Source of the DNA: Plantago major
Taxonomy: Eukaryota > Streptophyta > Magnoliopsida > Lamiales > Plantaginaceae
Direction of reading: 5' to 3'
Assembly (NCBI GenBank): GCA_026545765.1
Contig: CM048840.1
Span: forward strand, 4,423,265-4,487,264
Length of the DNA stretch: 64,000 nt
The position numbers were made by a program, and so were the translations under genes. The notes beneath the pieces were generated by a model, which worked only from the letters and a program-made list of their open reading frames with translations, had not been told where the DNA came from and did not search any database. Numbering within the stretch: the stretch's first letter is position 1; every line of letters begins with the position of its first letter. Below, in pieces: positions 49,601 to 61,310 of this stretch.

Positions 49601-50135
49601 AAGAAAAACAGAAAAGAAGAGGAATACATGAAGGGAAGAAGAGCATAGGATGAAGAGAAGGGAGGAAGATGGGTTTGTAAGTTTTTTATTTTTATTTTAC
49701 CTTTTCTTTAATGAATAAATTAATTTAGTTTCTTTTTTTGCTTTTGTTTAATTTTCATCCAACAAAAAGCCAGGTGGCAGGAGAGAGAGTTGTATTAGGG
49801 AATTGGTCAACTGTAAGGGGCATATGTTATTGTTTGAATAAATGGTTTCTAAAATAAATGAAAAGTGGTTAGATTATTACAAAGTAACCCCTTATTTTTT
49901 AAACTTCTCAAAATTGAAGAAACGGTTGTGGGGAGTTTGAAAAGAAATGTTAAGATAAGAAAAAAAAATTATAAAATTAGAGAATCTTTAATATTTTGGT
50001 TATGATTGTAATTAATTTCAAAATGTAGTACACAATTTGAAATCGTTCGTTATTGTTCAACTATGGGTACTAATCTGACAAAGGCAGTTTTGTAAATAGT
50101 TGATACGGTTATAATATAATCTAAGTAGGGATAAT
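49601..50135. other. Rest of the interruption in the minisatellite, AT-rich
   Basis: No coding signal. It may be the inside of the element whose end is at 49392, but I could not find a closing terminus. Confidence 0.35.
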
Positions 50136-51235
50136 TTCAATTTAGTTACTCAATTTGAAGTATAAACGAACTTTACGCATGGTATAATTAAAACTTGGGA
50201 ATTAAATTCGAAGAGTAAACTGAAATGTAATTACAACTTGGGAACTCAATTCTAAGATATGATTCTAACCTGGAAAATCATTTTGAATGTCAAACCAACT
50301 CTAATAATGAGATAATTACAACTTGGAAACTCAATTCGAAGAATAAACCGCACTACTTAGGGAGAAACTATAATGAAGGAATGATTCAAGCTTGGGAACT
50401 CAATTTAAAGGTAATAAAAATGAGATAATTAGAATTTGGAAGCTTAATTCGAATGCCAAATCAACTATAATAATGAGATAAATCTACTTGAAAACTTAAT
50501 TTGAATGTCAAACCAACTATAAGAACGATTTCAAACTTGAAAATTTAGTTCGAATGGTAAAATCATCATTGAGAATTGGATAGTTCCAACTTGGAAACTC
50601 AACTTCAAGACAAAATGCAAACAAATATTGGGAGAACGGCATAATTCCAACTTAGCAACTCAATCTGAAGAGTAAACCATTAACAATGAGATTGTTTCAA
50701 CATGGAAATTGAATTCAAAGGGTTACATCAACTTTAAGAATGAAATCATTCTTAATCAAGAACTCCATTTGAAGGGCACAACAACTCTATAAATGATATA
50801 GTTTTAACTTGGGACTCTAAGGAAGGATAAACTATGTTATTTACAAAATAATATAAAAATAAAATTATTACGACTTAGTAACTTAATTTGAACGGTAAAC
50901 ATATTCTATGAATGAGATCAGTCAGACTTGAAAACTCTATTAGAAGTGTAAACCACATTATATAGAGAAATACTCTAAAAATGTGATAATTCCATTTGAG
51001 AACTCGGTTTGGAGGGTAAACAAACCTAAGATTGTGATAATTACAAATTAGGAACTATATTTAAAAACTAAATCTTACTATATGTAAAAAGTACTTTAAT
51101 GAAGGGATACTTCCAATTGATGGATTCCATTCAAATGTAAACCAACGATAATAATAAATTCTTTTCAATTTGGGAACTAAATTTGTAGGATAAACTCAAC
51201 TCTAAAACTGTGACAAGTCTAACTCGGAAATCACC

Positions 51236-52029
51236 GTAGTATTATTTCCATAAGGGGGTGCAGGGTTGGTGAAAAAGAAACCGTAACATGTGAAATTATG
51301 TTTGTAGAATAATAATCTTTGTGTGTGTGATGGGGTGACTACATACTACCGCGGGGTTGTTGGGAACCAGCCTAATTGATTGTGTTGTACACTTTTGTAT
51401 TTCATTTTAGTTCAGATTTAAGGGATACAATTTTTAATAAAACATGTATTTGTTACTAATTAACAGGTCAGGTATGATAGCATCCGAATATGTGTTGTTA
51501 ACCCGTCGGGTCTCGAACAGGTTAAGGTTGGATCTTACCCCTTTCAAAACATATCTTTCACGATGAGTCATATTTTCATTTTTGATAGTTAGCATAAAAA
51601 AAGACTTAATGATATAGTATTGGATGAAGGACCCACTGACACCACGACTAACGTTGTCTACAAGTAAGTTTGACTATTTTATTCTCGATTAATTTATTTG
51701 GTTCTCCCATTTCTATTTATTATTAAAAGTAAACTATACCGTGACATCGGCACGGGTTAGAACTAGTTTTTTTTTTAAAAATATGTTTAGACAACAATGT
51801 CCTTGCAAACTTCAAGTGATGCGTTTCTCATGGCCCCTCTCACATTTGTATCTCGCCCCATTCACATGTTATGCACCCAACAAATGTAGATCCAAGTGCC
51901 ATGTAAGGATGTATGGGATGGGGGGTGACCTTTCTTCCCAAAGATATAATCAATCCAACAATGTGTAAGTCATGGCATTATAAATTGTGAATTATGGCGG
52001 TTGAATTATTCCCAAACTATAATATATAT
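51236..52029. other. Spacer before the LINE insertion
   Basis: AT-rich. Open frames near 51741-51968 have no recognisable domain. Confidence 0.5.
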
Positions 52030-52044
52030 AAGGTTGTTCTTAGC

Positions 52045-54476
52045 GCTTATCATCTAACTCGATCCATTACTGCTCGCAATCAGGTTCACAGGTTGGGATC
52101 GACCAGCTCTTCGACAACTGAGGACTGGAATTGGGTTTGGCATTTGAAGGTTTCAAATAAAATTAAAAAAAAAAATTCTGGCGAACTTTAAAACAAGCTG
52201 TCCCTGTTTTAATGAAGCTGATTAAGAAAGGAATACCTACTGATTCCATTTGTCCTGTGTGCAAGATTGATGATGAAACTATTATTCATTGTTTTAAAGA
52301 TTGCTCTTTTGCTAAACTCTATTGGGCTTCTTCCCCATTGCCGTTTTCTGTGATTTACTCTATGGCTACTACTTATATGCATTGGATTATACAGGTGTGA
52401 AAAGCTTTGTCACAGGAGAATTTTTGCGCCTTTGTCACGTCCTGCTGGAGTTTATGGAGTAACCGCAACAAGATTGTTCGTGAATCAGTTGGGTAAGATG
52501 CTATGGATGCTGTTCAATTTGTCCAGAATTATTTGGCACGCTTCAAAGAAGCACAGACTGCATACTCGTGTCCTCGTCCCCCAGAACAGGTTCAAGTTTG
52601 GTGTAGTCCACCAGTGGGAACTTACAAAGTGAATTATTAATAAGCTCAAATTATACTCTAAATAACTTAAGAGAATAAGCTGTAGTTGTAGACTATGCTT
52701 AACTCGGTATCGTTCTCTAGGAAAGTAATCAAGCTACCACAACGAATGAGAGTAATCAGATTGTTTGTGAGTAACAGATAAGTTTTGGATGTTTTTACTT
52801 CTAAAACACAGATTAAAACAGAAAACGGATAAACTGGTTTGATCAAAGAGAGAAGATGAACACAGTAGTAATGATCAAGTAATGCTAATTCGTTCTAGGG
52901 AAATCATTCATATTTGTCACACGGTCGGCGTACAAAAATCAATCAATCCAATTCAACCAATTGTTATTTGAATATTTCAAACTAGAGTAATCGTGGGTTG
53001 TCAATCCACGATCTTAACCGAAAATAATTTTGAAAGTTTTAAACTAGCGTATTGGATTGAAGGTTTTACGAAGATTTTAAACTAGACAAACCTATATGAA
53101 CAAATCTGAAACCCTAGAAACGAATATGCAAGACTAACACATAACTACCGTGTTCGGAGCGGTTTAACTACTCATGAGGGAAGCAAAGATGAAAGACGTC
53201 AAGGTATTGAATACGCCAAGCATAAACATGGTGATAATCGCATGCAAGATCATACAATTCAATAAACAGAAGAAAACATGAATTGAAGATAAACAATAGA
53301 GAGTTATCTAAAGATTACCAAGAATTCGATATCGATGCTTCTTACAAGAGGTAAACCAAGCTCCAAAAATCAATCAATGTCAAAACATAGTTCTTGAGCT
53401 TTTTCCTATGTATATCTAAGGTAGAATAAGTTATGTTCTAAGTTATGGTGAAAGAATCCTATTTATAGGAGAAAAAACGAGTGGAATCCTAGCAGAATTC
53501 GACCAGAAAACCGCCCAGCAAATAAGCTCTCGTAAGTTCTCGCCATGGCGAGCAAAAATCCTCGCCGCTGCGAGGATGTTTTCTGCCAGCCAGCTTCAAA
53601 TGCGCATATCTTTTCCTACATGAGGAATTTGGCTATGCTTCTGAAACGAAAGTTGTAGCCCTTTGAATTATCTTTCCATGGCCACCGAGTTTAGGTCAAT
53701 CGAACATCATATGAGAGAGATATGGCCAAAATGGCTAGACTGCTCCGTAAAACTTCACTTTTGCAAGCTTCGCTAAAACGGCTCTCAAATCTTCGTCCGA
53801 ACTCCGAATCCAATTCCGTTTTCGCCCAGCTACTCTACATTTAAAGAACCAATGTTTTCACTCCGATTTTCACCTTTGGGACACAAAAATTCTAAACAAA
53901 GAATCAAAGCATAAAAATGCACAAAAACACTATAAAATCATAAACAAAGACTACTTAAAAGAACCAAATGAGACTCTAAATTATCGTCTCATCAATTATG
54001 ATGCTGCATACTACAGCCAGAATTCTACTGCCGTGGTGGGTGTGGTGATTCGCGACTGGGAAGGAAGCGTGGTTGGTTGGAAAGGTTGCAGCTTTGATCA
54101 TGTCGCAAATGCTGAATTTGTTGAAGCTTATGCTGCCAGAACAGCGGTCAGTTTTGCATATGAATTCAATCTTCACCATGTCTTATTTGAAGGCGATTGC
54201 TCCAATGTCGTGAAGGAACTTCAAGATCCTGGAGACTCTCTCTCTCTGCAATCGGAAATATTATCGAAGAAAGTCAGAAACTAAGACTATTGCAATATTT
54301 TTCATTTATGTTTCTTTTTTGTTTACTAGACGTGGTGCTTGGCCCATCTTTTAGCCACGTGTGTGGAGACTAATAGTTTTGGCTACTCTTCGATTCCGGT
54401 TGCAAATCCTGATGTTTCTTGATTGATGAATGAAAGTTGACTTTTTTATAAATTAAAAAAAAAAAAACAAAAGAAA
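52045..54476 (+). mobile_element. 5'-truncated L1-type LINE (zf-RVT and RNase H), split by a solo LTR
   Basis: A 15-bp target duplication AAGGTTGTTCTTAGC is found at 52030-52044 and 54477-54491, and an A-rich tail ends the insertion (54455-54476). Inside, on the plus strand, are the zinc-binding region of LINE reverse transcriptases (IPTDSICPVCKIDDETIIHC, FKDCSFAKLYW, starting near 52215) and then an RNase H domain (KVNYDAAYYSQ, GVVIRDWEGSV, NAEFVEAYAARTA, FEGDCSNVV), with the catalytic Asp, Glu and Asp in place. Endonuclease and most of the reverse transcriptase are missing, as usual for 5'-truncated copies, and frame changes occur before and after the zinc-binding region. The solo LTR at 52638-53994 cuts the RNase H domain. 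Confidence 0.85.
52638..53994. mobile_element. Solo LTR, family 'TGATAAGCTC', copy B (inside the LINE)
   Basis: A 1357-bp unit starting taataagctcaaattatac and ending CGTCTCATCA, flanked by a perfect ATTAT duplication (52633-52637 and 53995-53999). Closest to copy A (22281-23508). Contains ctcgccatggcgag and ctcgccgctgcgagg near 53535-53580. No internal region. Confidence 0.88.
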
Positions 54477-54491
54477 AAGGTTGTTCTTAGC

Positions 54492-55258
54492 ACTGACATT
54501 AAGGTGGTAGATAGATTAGATAAATAAACGAATTTTGCACATGCAGAAATAAAACATGCTATAAAAGGTTCAAATAGATTTAGAAAAATAGATATAATTA
54601 CAAATTAAATTACCACAAGTTAACATCAATCATATGAGAAGTTTCAAATTTGAATATACTCGTTATTCCCTACATTCTAAATACATATATAATAGATGTA
54701 TGTGATACCCTAGGTTCCAAATTTCCAATACATATATGAAACCTCAAAGTTATATCGGGCCATAGTCACATGCAACTCAATGATGAAAGACTCATCGGAC
54801 AAACGATTTATTTAACTACCTCGAGTCGAGAGCTTGGACTCAACTGTCAAGGTTGGCGAATGAATTACGAATTTAAGACCATCTTTACCAACATACATTC
54901 TAACTCGTAAAGATGAATGAAACCTGATAAAATGTTGGTCCAACCATCCTTACGATTATACTACAGGTTATCTGCATTTTAGCGGGTGAAACGTGCATCA
55001 CTTGATTTTTTTTCATTCTTTGTTTATTCTTTCAATTATATTTAATTTTTTATTTTAATGTAGTGGAATGATGACGTGTCAGAAATCGATTAGTTTTATC
55101 ACAAAAGATACATCCAGCTTAAAGTTCTTAAACCCTTGGATATGTTGCAAGGGTGTAGCAAATTCCAGTAGAACTCCATGAACTAGCTATATATAGAAAA
55201 GATTCATGTTCATAAGGCGAATTTCATCAGCTTTATCGCGAGATTTCTTTTTAGAAAC
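54492..55258. other. Spacer, no gene recognised
   Basis: AT-rich sequence between the LINE insertion and the PPR remnant. Nothing coding was seen. Confidence 0.5.
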
Positions 55259-55514
55259 CATTTCTTCCACACAGCCGCTTATCAATCTGATCACGCCGAA
55301 TAAATCCAAGAATTTGTTTACTCAGCTTCAGTTTGTCATGCAATTCGATGATTAGAGGGCTAACTGCAATTGGTTGTTGATGAATTTGCCATTTGTTTTA
55401 CTTCAAGATGTTAATTTTTGGTACATGGCCTGACAAGTACACTTTTCCATATTAGTGGGGATCACATGGTGTTGAGCTGGTGTGCATTGTATGAATTGTA
55501 TGGTTATATATGTT

Positions 55515-57330
55515 CGGTTTGAGCTGGATGTAGGTAGTGCTTTGGTTAGGATTTATGCGGAAAAATTGATGTTTGGACGTTGGACGTCAACTGTTCGATA
55601 AATTGCCTCAGAGGGATATTTTCTTGTGGATTGTGATGCTGAATGGTTACTTGAGTTGTGAGAGTTTGGGGGATGGTGTTATCTTGTTGTTTGAAGAGAT
55701 GAGACGGAGTGATTTTGTGTCGGATTCGGGTACACATGCATGTGCATGTCTTGTGGCTTTGTGTAGGTCAAAATCGCAAGCAGATATGTGGTTTGGGCTA
55801 GAGGTGGAATCTCATGTGGTTAATACGAAGGCGTCAATGTACTTGAAATGTCGTTGTTTGTTTGATGCCTAGGAGTTGTTTGATTAGTTTTGCAGACTTG
55901 TCATGTCACTTGGATTGTGATTATTAGAGAGTGATTAAGTTCAGAATGGTCTTATGGGGGAAACGTTGGATTTGTTTTGGAGGATGATATCTTTGGGTGT
56001 CAAACCCGATTCTGTTACTTTCATAAGTTTACTACCTGTGTTTTACATTTCGACACGGATCGCTCTTCAATTTGTTTTTGAAGAATGCTCTGATCGATAG
56101 GTATTTCAAGAGCAAACGTGTGGGCTTGGTTGTCAAGGTCTTTGACCAAACCTCTGATGTAGTAGATATTGTCATTTGCACTGCTATGATATCAGGATTT
56201 GTGTTTAATGGATGAGCACTGAAGTTTCCAAGTGCTGCTTGATAAGACTCTGAAACCCAATGCTGTAACCTTTGCAAGCATTCTGCTGGCTGGTGCAGGT
56301 TTGGTAGCCCAAAAATCTGGTAAGGGGATACATAGTTATGTGATTAGAAACGGATTCGAGGGAAGGTGTTACGTTGTGAGCACATTGACTGACATGTATG
56401 CAAAATTTGAAAAACTAGACGTGGCGTATCAAGTTTACTTGAGAATGTTGGAACGATGTTCAATATGCTTGGAACTCTTTGATTACGGGCTGTAGCCAGA
56501 ATGACAAACCAGAAGTTGCTATTAATCTTTTCCAGCAAATGAGTACTGAGGTGATGCACGGCTTCATGTTGAGAGGTGCGTTTGAGTCTGATATTTTCAC
56601 CAGTAATTTTAATAGGCATTTATGCTAAATGCATCAATTTTAATAGTTTTTTATGCGATGGGGTCGATAAATGAAGTTTCTACTTTATTGTAACAGTATC
56701 ATAGCTGCCTATGTAAATCATTGTAGGTCAACAACACAATGCCTGATTCTGCTTCATGAAATGGAGAATGAGGGATTCAAACAGGATTACGTCACGTTTC
56801 TCGCAATACTCTCTGCATGTCACCAGGCAGATCAAGTCGATGACGGAAAGAAGTATTTTGATTCATAACCGAAAACTGTGAATTCCCCCTAAAATCGAGC
56901 ATTATGCATGCTTAGTCGATCTGTATGCTCGAGCAGGTTGTTTGGAGGAAGCATTTCATGTAATTACACCATTGTGTTTTGAACCGGAAGCACGTATATG
57001 GGGGTCGTTCTTGGGAGCTTGCCATGTTCATGGCAATATCAAGCTAGCTGGATTGGATGCAGAGCACCTTTCCGACTTGGACCCGAGGAACTCTGGATAT
57101 TAGGTATTGCTGCAAACTCGCACGCCAATTCCAGAAAACGGGATAGAGTTGATGAAATTTGGGATGTCATGAGAGCAAGAGGTGTGAAGAAAGTTCCTGG
57201 TTTTAGCTGGATTGAGCTGAGTAACAAAAATGTTTGCTGCTGCAGATAAAAGTCATCCTCACTTCCTCAGTGTTCTGGAATCTACTATGATATTGAACAG
57301 TCATATTATAATGGGCTTCAGAATGAAGGG
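55515..57330 (+). pseudogene. PPR protein (PLS class, E domain), decayed copy
   Basis: Plant PLS-class pentatricopeptide repeat proteins act in organelle RNA editing and processing. Here repeats appear in order but in shifting frames: ELDVGSALVRIYA near 55520; VGRQLFDKLPQRDIFLWIVMLNGYL near 55577 (shown in part: RQLFDKLPQRDIF); KPNAVTFASILLAGAGLVAQ near 56250; KGIHSYVIRNGFEG; LLHEMENEGFKQDYVTFLAILSA near 56747; EHYACLVDLYARAGCLEEAF near 56900; the E-domain piece WGSFLGACHVHGN; and finally GVKKVPGFSWIELSN near 57180. Many stops and frame changes separate them, so the copy cannot encode a protein. A possible N-terminal remnant begins near 55260. It may be a decayed member of a gene cluster elsewhere. 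Confidence 0.85.
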
Positions 57331-57793
57331 TATGTTCCCTCAACTCCACTTGTATTAATTGTACTAACATTCTTTAACTCTTCACTTGCAAAGAAACCTC
57401 TTGATTATCCATAAAACTTAATCATATGCATAGCCTGATTGTTGTAGGGTACAGACCTTAGGCAGGACGGATTATACAAAACCAGCAATTACTACTAAAA
57501 AATTCGTTCTTTCCTTAATACCAAAATTCCCAAATAACCATTCACTTATTAGATGCAAATCATGCCACTAATAAATAATAATAACACTATACTATATAGT
57601 CTGAGAAAACCGGTTTCTTACATGCACACGATGTTGTACCTCATGGTGTTTTAATGTGTTATACACTATATAAAACACACCGTAAAATACTTAAATCACT
57701 TGATGTAATATAAAAGAAACCGGGAAATCCGCTAGTTAACATGGAACCAAACAGCATACAATATTAGAATCAGAAACCAACCACCTAACTTAA
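57331..57793. other. 3' flank of the LSH gene
   Basis: AT-rich spacer, likely holding the LSH 3' UTR and polyadenylation region on the minus strand. No other gene was seen. Confidence 0.5.
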
Positions 57794-58330
57794 CTAACAT
57801 CTCCCGCCAGATCCAGATGATCCAACGGACATACTCAAATCCCTATTTCCCTCCACACTCTCCACCTTCCTCCTCTTCTTCTTCGTCTTAACGTACGCGA
57901 TCCCACGTGCTTTCGCCTGCGAATCCCTCACTTCCCTCAAATACAGCCTCACGGCGCGTGCGCCAAACGGATTCGCCTCTGGCACACCTCCGTTCTCCTC
58001 GAATGCAGCTCGCAAGCGCCCCACAAGAGCATCTAGACTGCCCCAGGCCTGTTTCATCGGGCAGGGGCACGGAACGGGTGGGCAGGGGTGCCCAAAGAAC
58101 GGGCAGGTGGCCAAGTGGACCTTTGTTTTGCCGAACTGGTCAAGGTAGCGGAGGAATTCAAGAATGTGTGCGCCGCTGCACCGGGAGAGTATTAGCGGGG
58201 GCTTGTGGTTGTTGAGGTACTGTCCGAATGTGTGCCAGTCGCGACGCTTTTGGGATTCGTAGCGACTTAGCGTCGGGTTCGTGGTTGTGGTTTTGTGGCC
58301 GATGAGCCTGGCTGGTGTTGTTTTTGACAT
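57794..58330 (-). CDS. LSH: ALOG-domain transcription factor (LIGHT-DEPENDENT SHORT HYPOCOTYLS family)
   Basis: A single-exon gene of 178 codons. Family members are nuclear DNA-binding regulators of organ boundaries, meristems and light responses. The ALOG domain covers about residues 25-150: [40 protein letters not shown], then a zinc-binding insert with the [20 protein letters not shown] pattern, [20 protein letters not shown] and [21 protein letters not shown] basic KTKKKRRK nuclear signal follows, then a short Ser/Gly tail. The N-terminus is short and Thr-rich. The ATG at 58330 is chosen because an upstream in-frame ATG (58477) lies before the TATA box. Length and domain are typical and no defect is seen. 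The exact paralogue (LSH1-4 type is likely) cannot be fixed by eye. Confidence 0.95.
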   Translation of the reverse strand: MSKTTPARLIGHKTTTTNPTLSRYESQKRRDWHTFGQYLNNHKPPLILSRCSGAHILEFLRYLDQFGKTKVHLATCPFFGHPCPPVPCPCPMKQAWGSLDALVGRLRAAFEENGGVPEANPFGARAVRLYLREVRDSQAKARGIAYVKTKKKRRKVESVEGNRDLSMSVGSSGSGGRC

Positions 58331-58452
58331 GCTTTGTTTGTCTATGGTATGTGGGTGTAATGGATTGTAGTGAAGAGAGAAAAGAGAAGTTAATCTGCCA
58401 GAGCAAGTGTATTTGAAGAACAATGGAGTTAAGTGACAGAGAGAGTGAGACC

Positions 58453-58461
58453 TATATATAA
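58453..58461 (-). promoter_or_regulatory. TATA box of the LSH gene
   Basis: TTATATATA on the minus strand, about 120 bp upstream of the ATG. It would set transcription start near 58420-58430, with a leader of about 90-100 nt. Confidence 0.65.
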
Positions 58462-58479
58462 GGGAGTGATACACCATAT

Positions 58480-59247
58480 AGTAAGTGGATTATGGAAGAA
58501 TTTGAAAATAGTATCTTAAATTATAGTAACACTCTTGTTTTTATTTTTATTTTGTTACTCAATTAGTTAAAATTGACCATCAATTTTAAGTAATGGAGTA
58601 CCAAAATGAACAAAAGGTATCAAAACTGAACTTTATTAAAATTTTGACTAAATGATTATTAAAATTGTACAAAAAGTAAACAAAATTTAACATATGGACT
58701 AACAAATAAAAGAACAAAAATAGGAAGTGTAAAACTTAAAATATAATTTTGATTGTTTTTTCCATTTTTCATTATGTTAGCTATGATATTTTAATGGTTT
58801 AATCTTATAAAAATCATTATGTGACCTACATAATTGATCATGATACTACATTTGATATGACTACTTTAAAAAATAAGCTTCCAAATATTATCTGTAATAT
58901 TTGTAAAGCGGCTATTTTATTTGAATTGCTCACTAGCTACTGATACTATATAGAATTAACATGGCGTCGATGTTCATTTCAAATTGAGCTTACTGAGATA
59001 GTAGGATTTTTCTTATTTACCGATTGCACAGGGGTATTCAAGTACGGATGTTAAACAAATCAAATCGAGTCCAATACTCAGTTAAGTTTCAACTCTATAT
59101 GACGATGGAGTCGAGCAAAAGGAGAAGCAGTGGATATAGTTTCAAGTGGGGTGTGAATGGAGTTGGGTAAATGTCGACCCACAAGAGTGATGACAGATGC
59201 ACATCACTTCAATCGATCAGTCTTTTCAAATCATGTCATTACTATTA
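58480..59247. other. LSH upstream region, AT-rich
   Basis: No gene was recognised. It may hold distal LSH control elements, but none could be identified by eye. Confidence 0.5.
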
Positions 59248-59431
59248 CTCCCCATCCGTTTCAAATAAATCTTTTCATTTTGACTTTGACCGGTCAACTG
59301 TCTTCGCATTTGACTGCGAATTACTCTTAAACTATAATAGTAAATAATTTAATAAAATCATATAATGAAATTTTAACAAGACTTTGACCACAAACTAGTA
59401 AAATGGAAAGTTTTCTTTGGAACAAAGGGAG
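59248..59431. mobile_element. Stowaway-type MITE copy 3
   Basis: TA-flanked. The left end CTCCCCATCCGTTTCAAATAA is the inverted partner of a right end ttctttggaacaaagggag. The inside has TTGACCGGTCAACTGTCTTCG (cf. copy 1). Length 184 bp. Confidence 0.8.
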
Positions 59432-61084
59432 TATTATTTTCTTCGTTTGTTACTTTTACAAGTTTTATTTTACTTGTTGTGCCTGGTGGTACAGAATTGC
59501 GTCACTCTTCATGCAACATGAATGCAACGCTCCTGTCGTCGTTGAAAGTTAATATCGAAGGGTGGAATTTAGGTAAATAGTTGCTCAAAGGTTTCCGAAT
59601 TAACAATTGATAGGTTTCTACTTTTTTTTTTTTCTTTTTTTTGGTTACTATTTCAACTACATTTGATTGGCTATATATTACAACCAATTCCCCAACATTA
59701 ATATCTAGCTAGATTGGTCACATTTATGATTTATGTGGTGTAATAAGTTTAGGGCAGTGAGATGGTATGTGTTTTAGCTATATGTATAGTGGGGGAGGAA
59801 AACATAATGTCAAGTCTAATCAAGGTGTCAAATCAAATGAAGCCAAAAAGGTCATCTCATTTCTTTCCAGATTTGGTAATCACAGATGATATCCAGAAGC
59901 AGCTGAATTCAAGAAATTGTTAAAAGCCCAAATCTCCGGTTCTTTGTTTCTTCATTTCAGCTGTTACTTCCAACATTATCTTTACTCAGACATCAAACAA
60001 AACATTCGTCAATACACTAGTAGTAGTAGTAGTAGTATATTGCTACTAGTGTATACGACTAATTAAGTTGCAGTATGGATCTCAAGTTGCTACTTTACAA
60101 CTCTCGGAGCCATATATATTACTATTAGTGTGTCTGTGTATATATGTGCAGGGCTGAGTTTTAAAGGTCCTTACTCTGGACCAAAACCCCTGGCGTGTGT
60201 CGTATACCGTATACGACTTTGTTTTTGCTTACAGTTTCGTTAGTTGGTCATATACCTGTATGCCTATTTTTTTGTGCTGAGATTAATAAGAGAATGACAA
60301 TTGTATAATGATACTATGGGCGAACTTATAGTAGCACAGTGGGCAAGTGCTACTGCTCAATTTTTGACATCAAAAGAATTTAAACAATATCCTAAATTTT
60401 CATTATATCATTTAATTGAAAATTTTATATTTATGATTTGAGATTAACTCGTGGTCAAAGCTAATTTCGTTAACTACAAAAAGTTAAATCTGGACAGCTT
60501 TTCCGGGACGGAGTGAGGCGTATACAACAAAAGGAACACTCCTCTCATAAGACTAGGCCCAAGACAACCAAATATCCTCGTCTATTTTACAATGCCGAGT
60601 AATAATGGGCCTTCTTTGACCTAGGCCTTGTGGCTGATCATCTGAAATTCTGAATAACAATGTAGAAAGCCCATAAGAAACTGACTTTATCTAGGCCACT
60701 GCACCAATGTTTCCAGGTTATCAAATTAACATTTGGGAGCAATGCAGTCCAGTTTGAAAATGTTATGTGGAAAAACGTTGCCTAATTTACTGTATTTATT
60801 TCCACTATTTATATAGCTAATGTTGCATTTCTTCACTTTAATGATATAGTGAATTTTTTGTATATCATTGTATTTGTTGTATACTTGGCTTTTTTCGCTT
60901 TGGTTTCGTATTGCTAGTTCTAATTTAGTGACTCGTAAAATTGATTTTTGGATACATACAATTTTCCCCGAAAATTTTGCTATCAACGGATCCCGGTAAT
61001 CTGTAGACTAGTAGTGGTAGGTAACGGTTTTGGTCGGAGGCAAATTAATATGGCCAATGTTAGGCACGAAACACAATGTATTAT
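59432..61084. other. AT-rich spacer with two small palindromes
   Basis: Holds a (TAG)n hairpin near 60014-60053, a 19-bp palindrome gtcgtataccgtatacgac at 60199-60217, and a Stowaway-like right end (gggacggagtgag, about 60509-60521) without a matching left end. No gene was recognised. Confidence 0.5.
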
Positions 61085-61310
61085 GAGAGACGGTCTCTAA
61101 ATAAAAACGACTTATGTTATCAATAATATCATCAATGTTATTAATCAAAACGTCTATATTGTTAACGAAATAAGTCTTGTAATATTGGTGTTTTTTATAT
61201 TACAACAAGACTTATTTCGTTAACAACATAGACGTTCTGATTAATAACATCGTTGATTTTTTTGACAATATAGGTCCGTCTTTAGATAAATTATCTAGAG
61301 ACCGTCTCTC
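61085..61310. mobile_element. Hairpin MITE family, copy 4 (best preserved)
   Basis: The left end gagagacggtctcta and right end agagaccgtctctc are inverted partners. Further inside, gtctatattgttaacgaaat and its inverted counterpart atttcgttaacaacatagac pair as well, so nearly the whole 226 bp can fold on itself. No coding capacity. Confidence 0.75.

Larger units (their letters stand above)
49229..51235. repeat. Decayed minisatellite, unit about 50-55 bp, interrupted at about 49305-50135
   Basis: A core like acttgggaactcaattcgaa, followed by gtaaacc-aactataa and then atgagataatt, recurs at about 49229, 49284, 50140, 50192, 50235, 50316, 50388, 50431, 50484, 50531, 50588, 50648, 50698, 50754, 50806, 50872, 50924, 50991, 51043, 51111, 51164 and 51218. 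Spacing varies from 43 to 70 bp, mostly 50-57. Two units at 49.2-49.3 kb are parted from the rest by some 830 bp of unrelated sequence. No frame is conserved, so it is not coding. Confidence 0.75.

Noticed and set aside
49401-49646. Minus-strand frame with repeating LQLRSELY peptides
   Set aside because: The peptide repeats merely reflect the DNA palindrome array; no conserved protein of this kind is known to me.
58331-58477. N-terminal extension of the LSH frame from the ATG at 58477
   Set aside because: The ATG lies upstream of the TATA box, and the added residues do not resemble the family.
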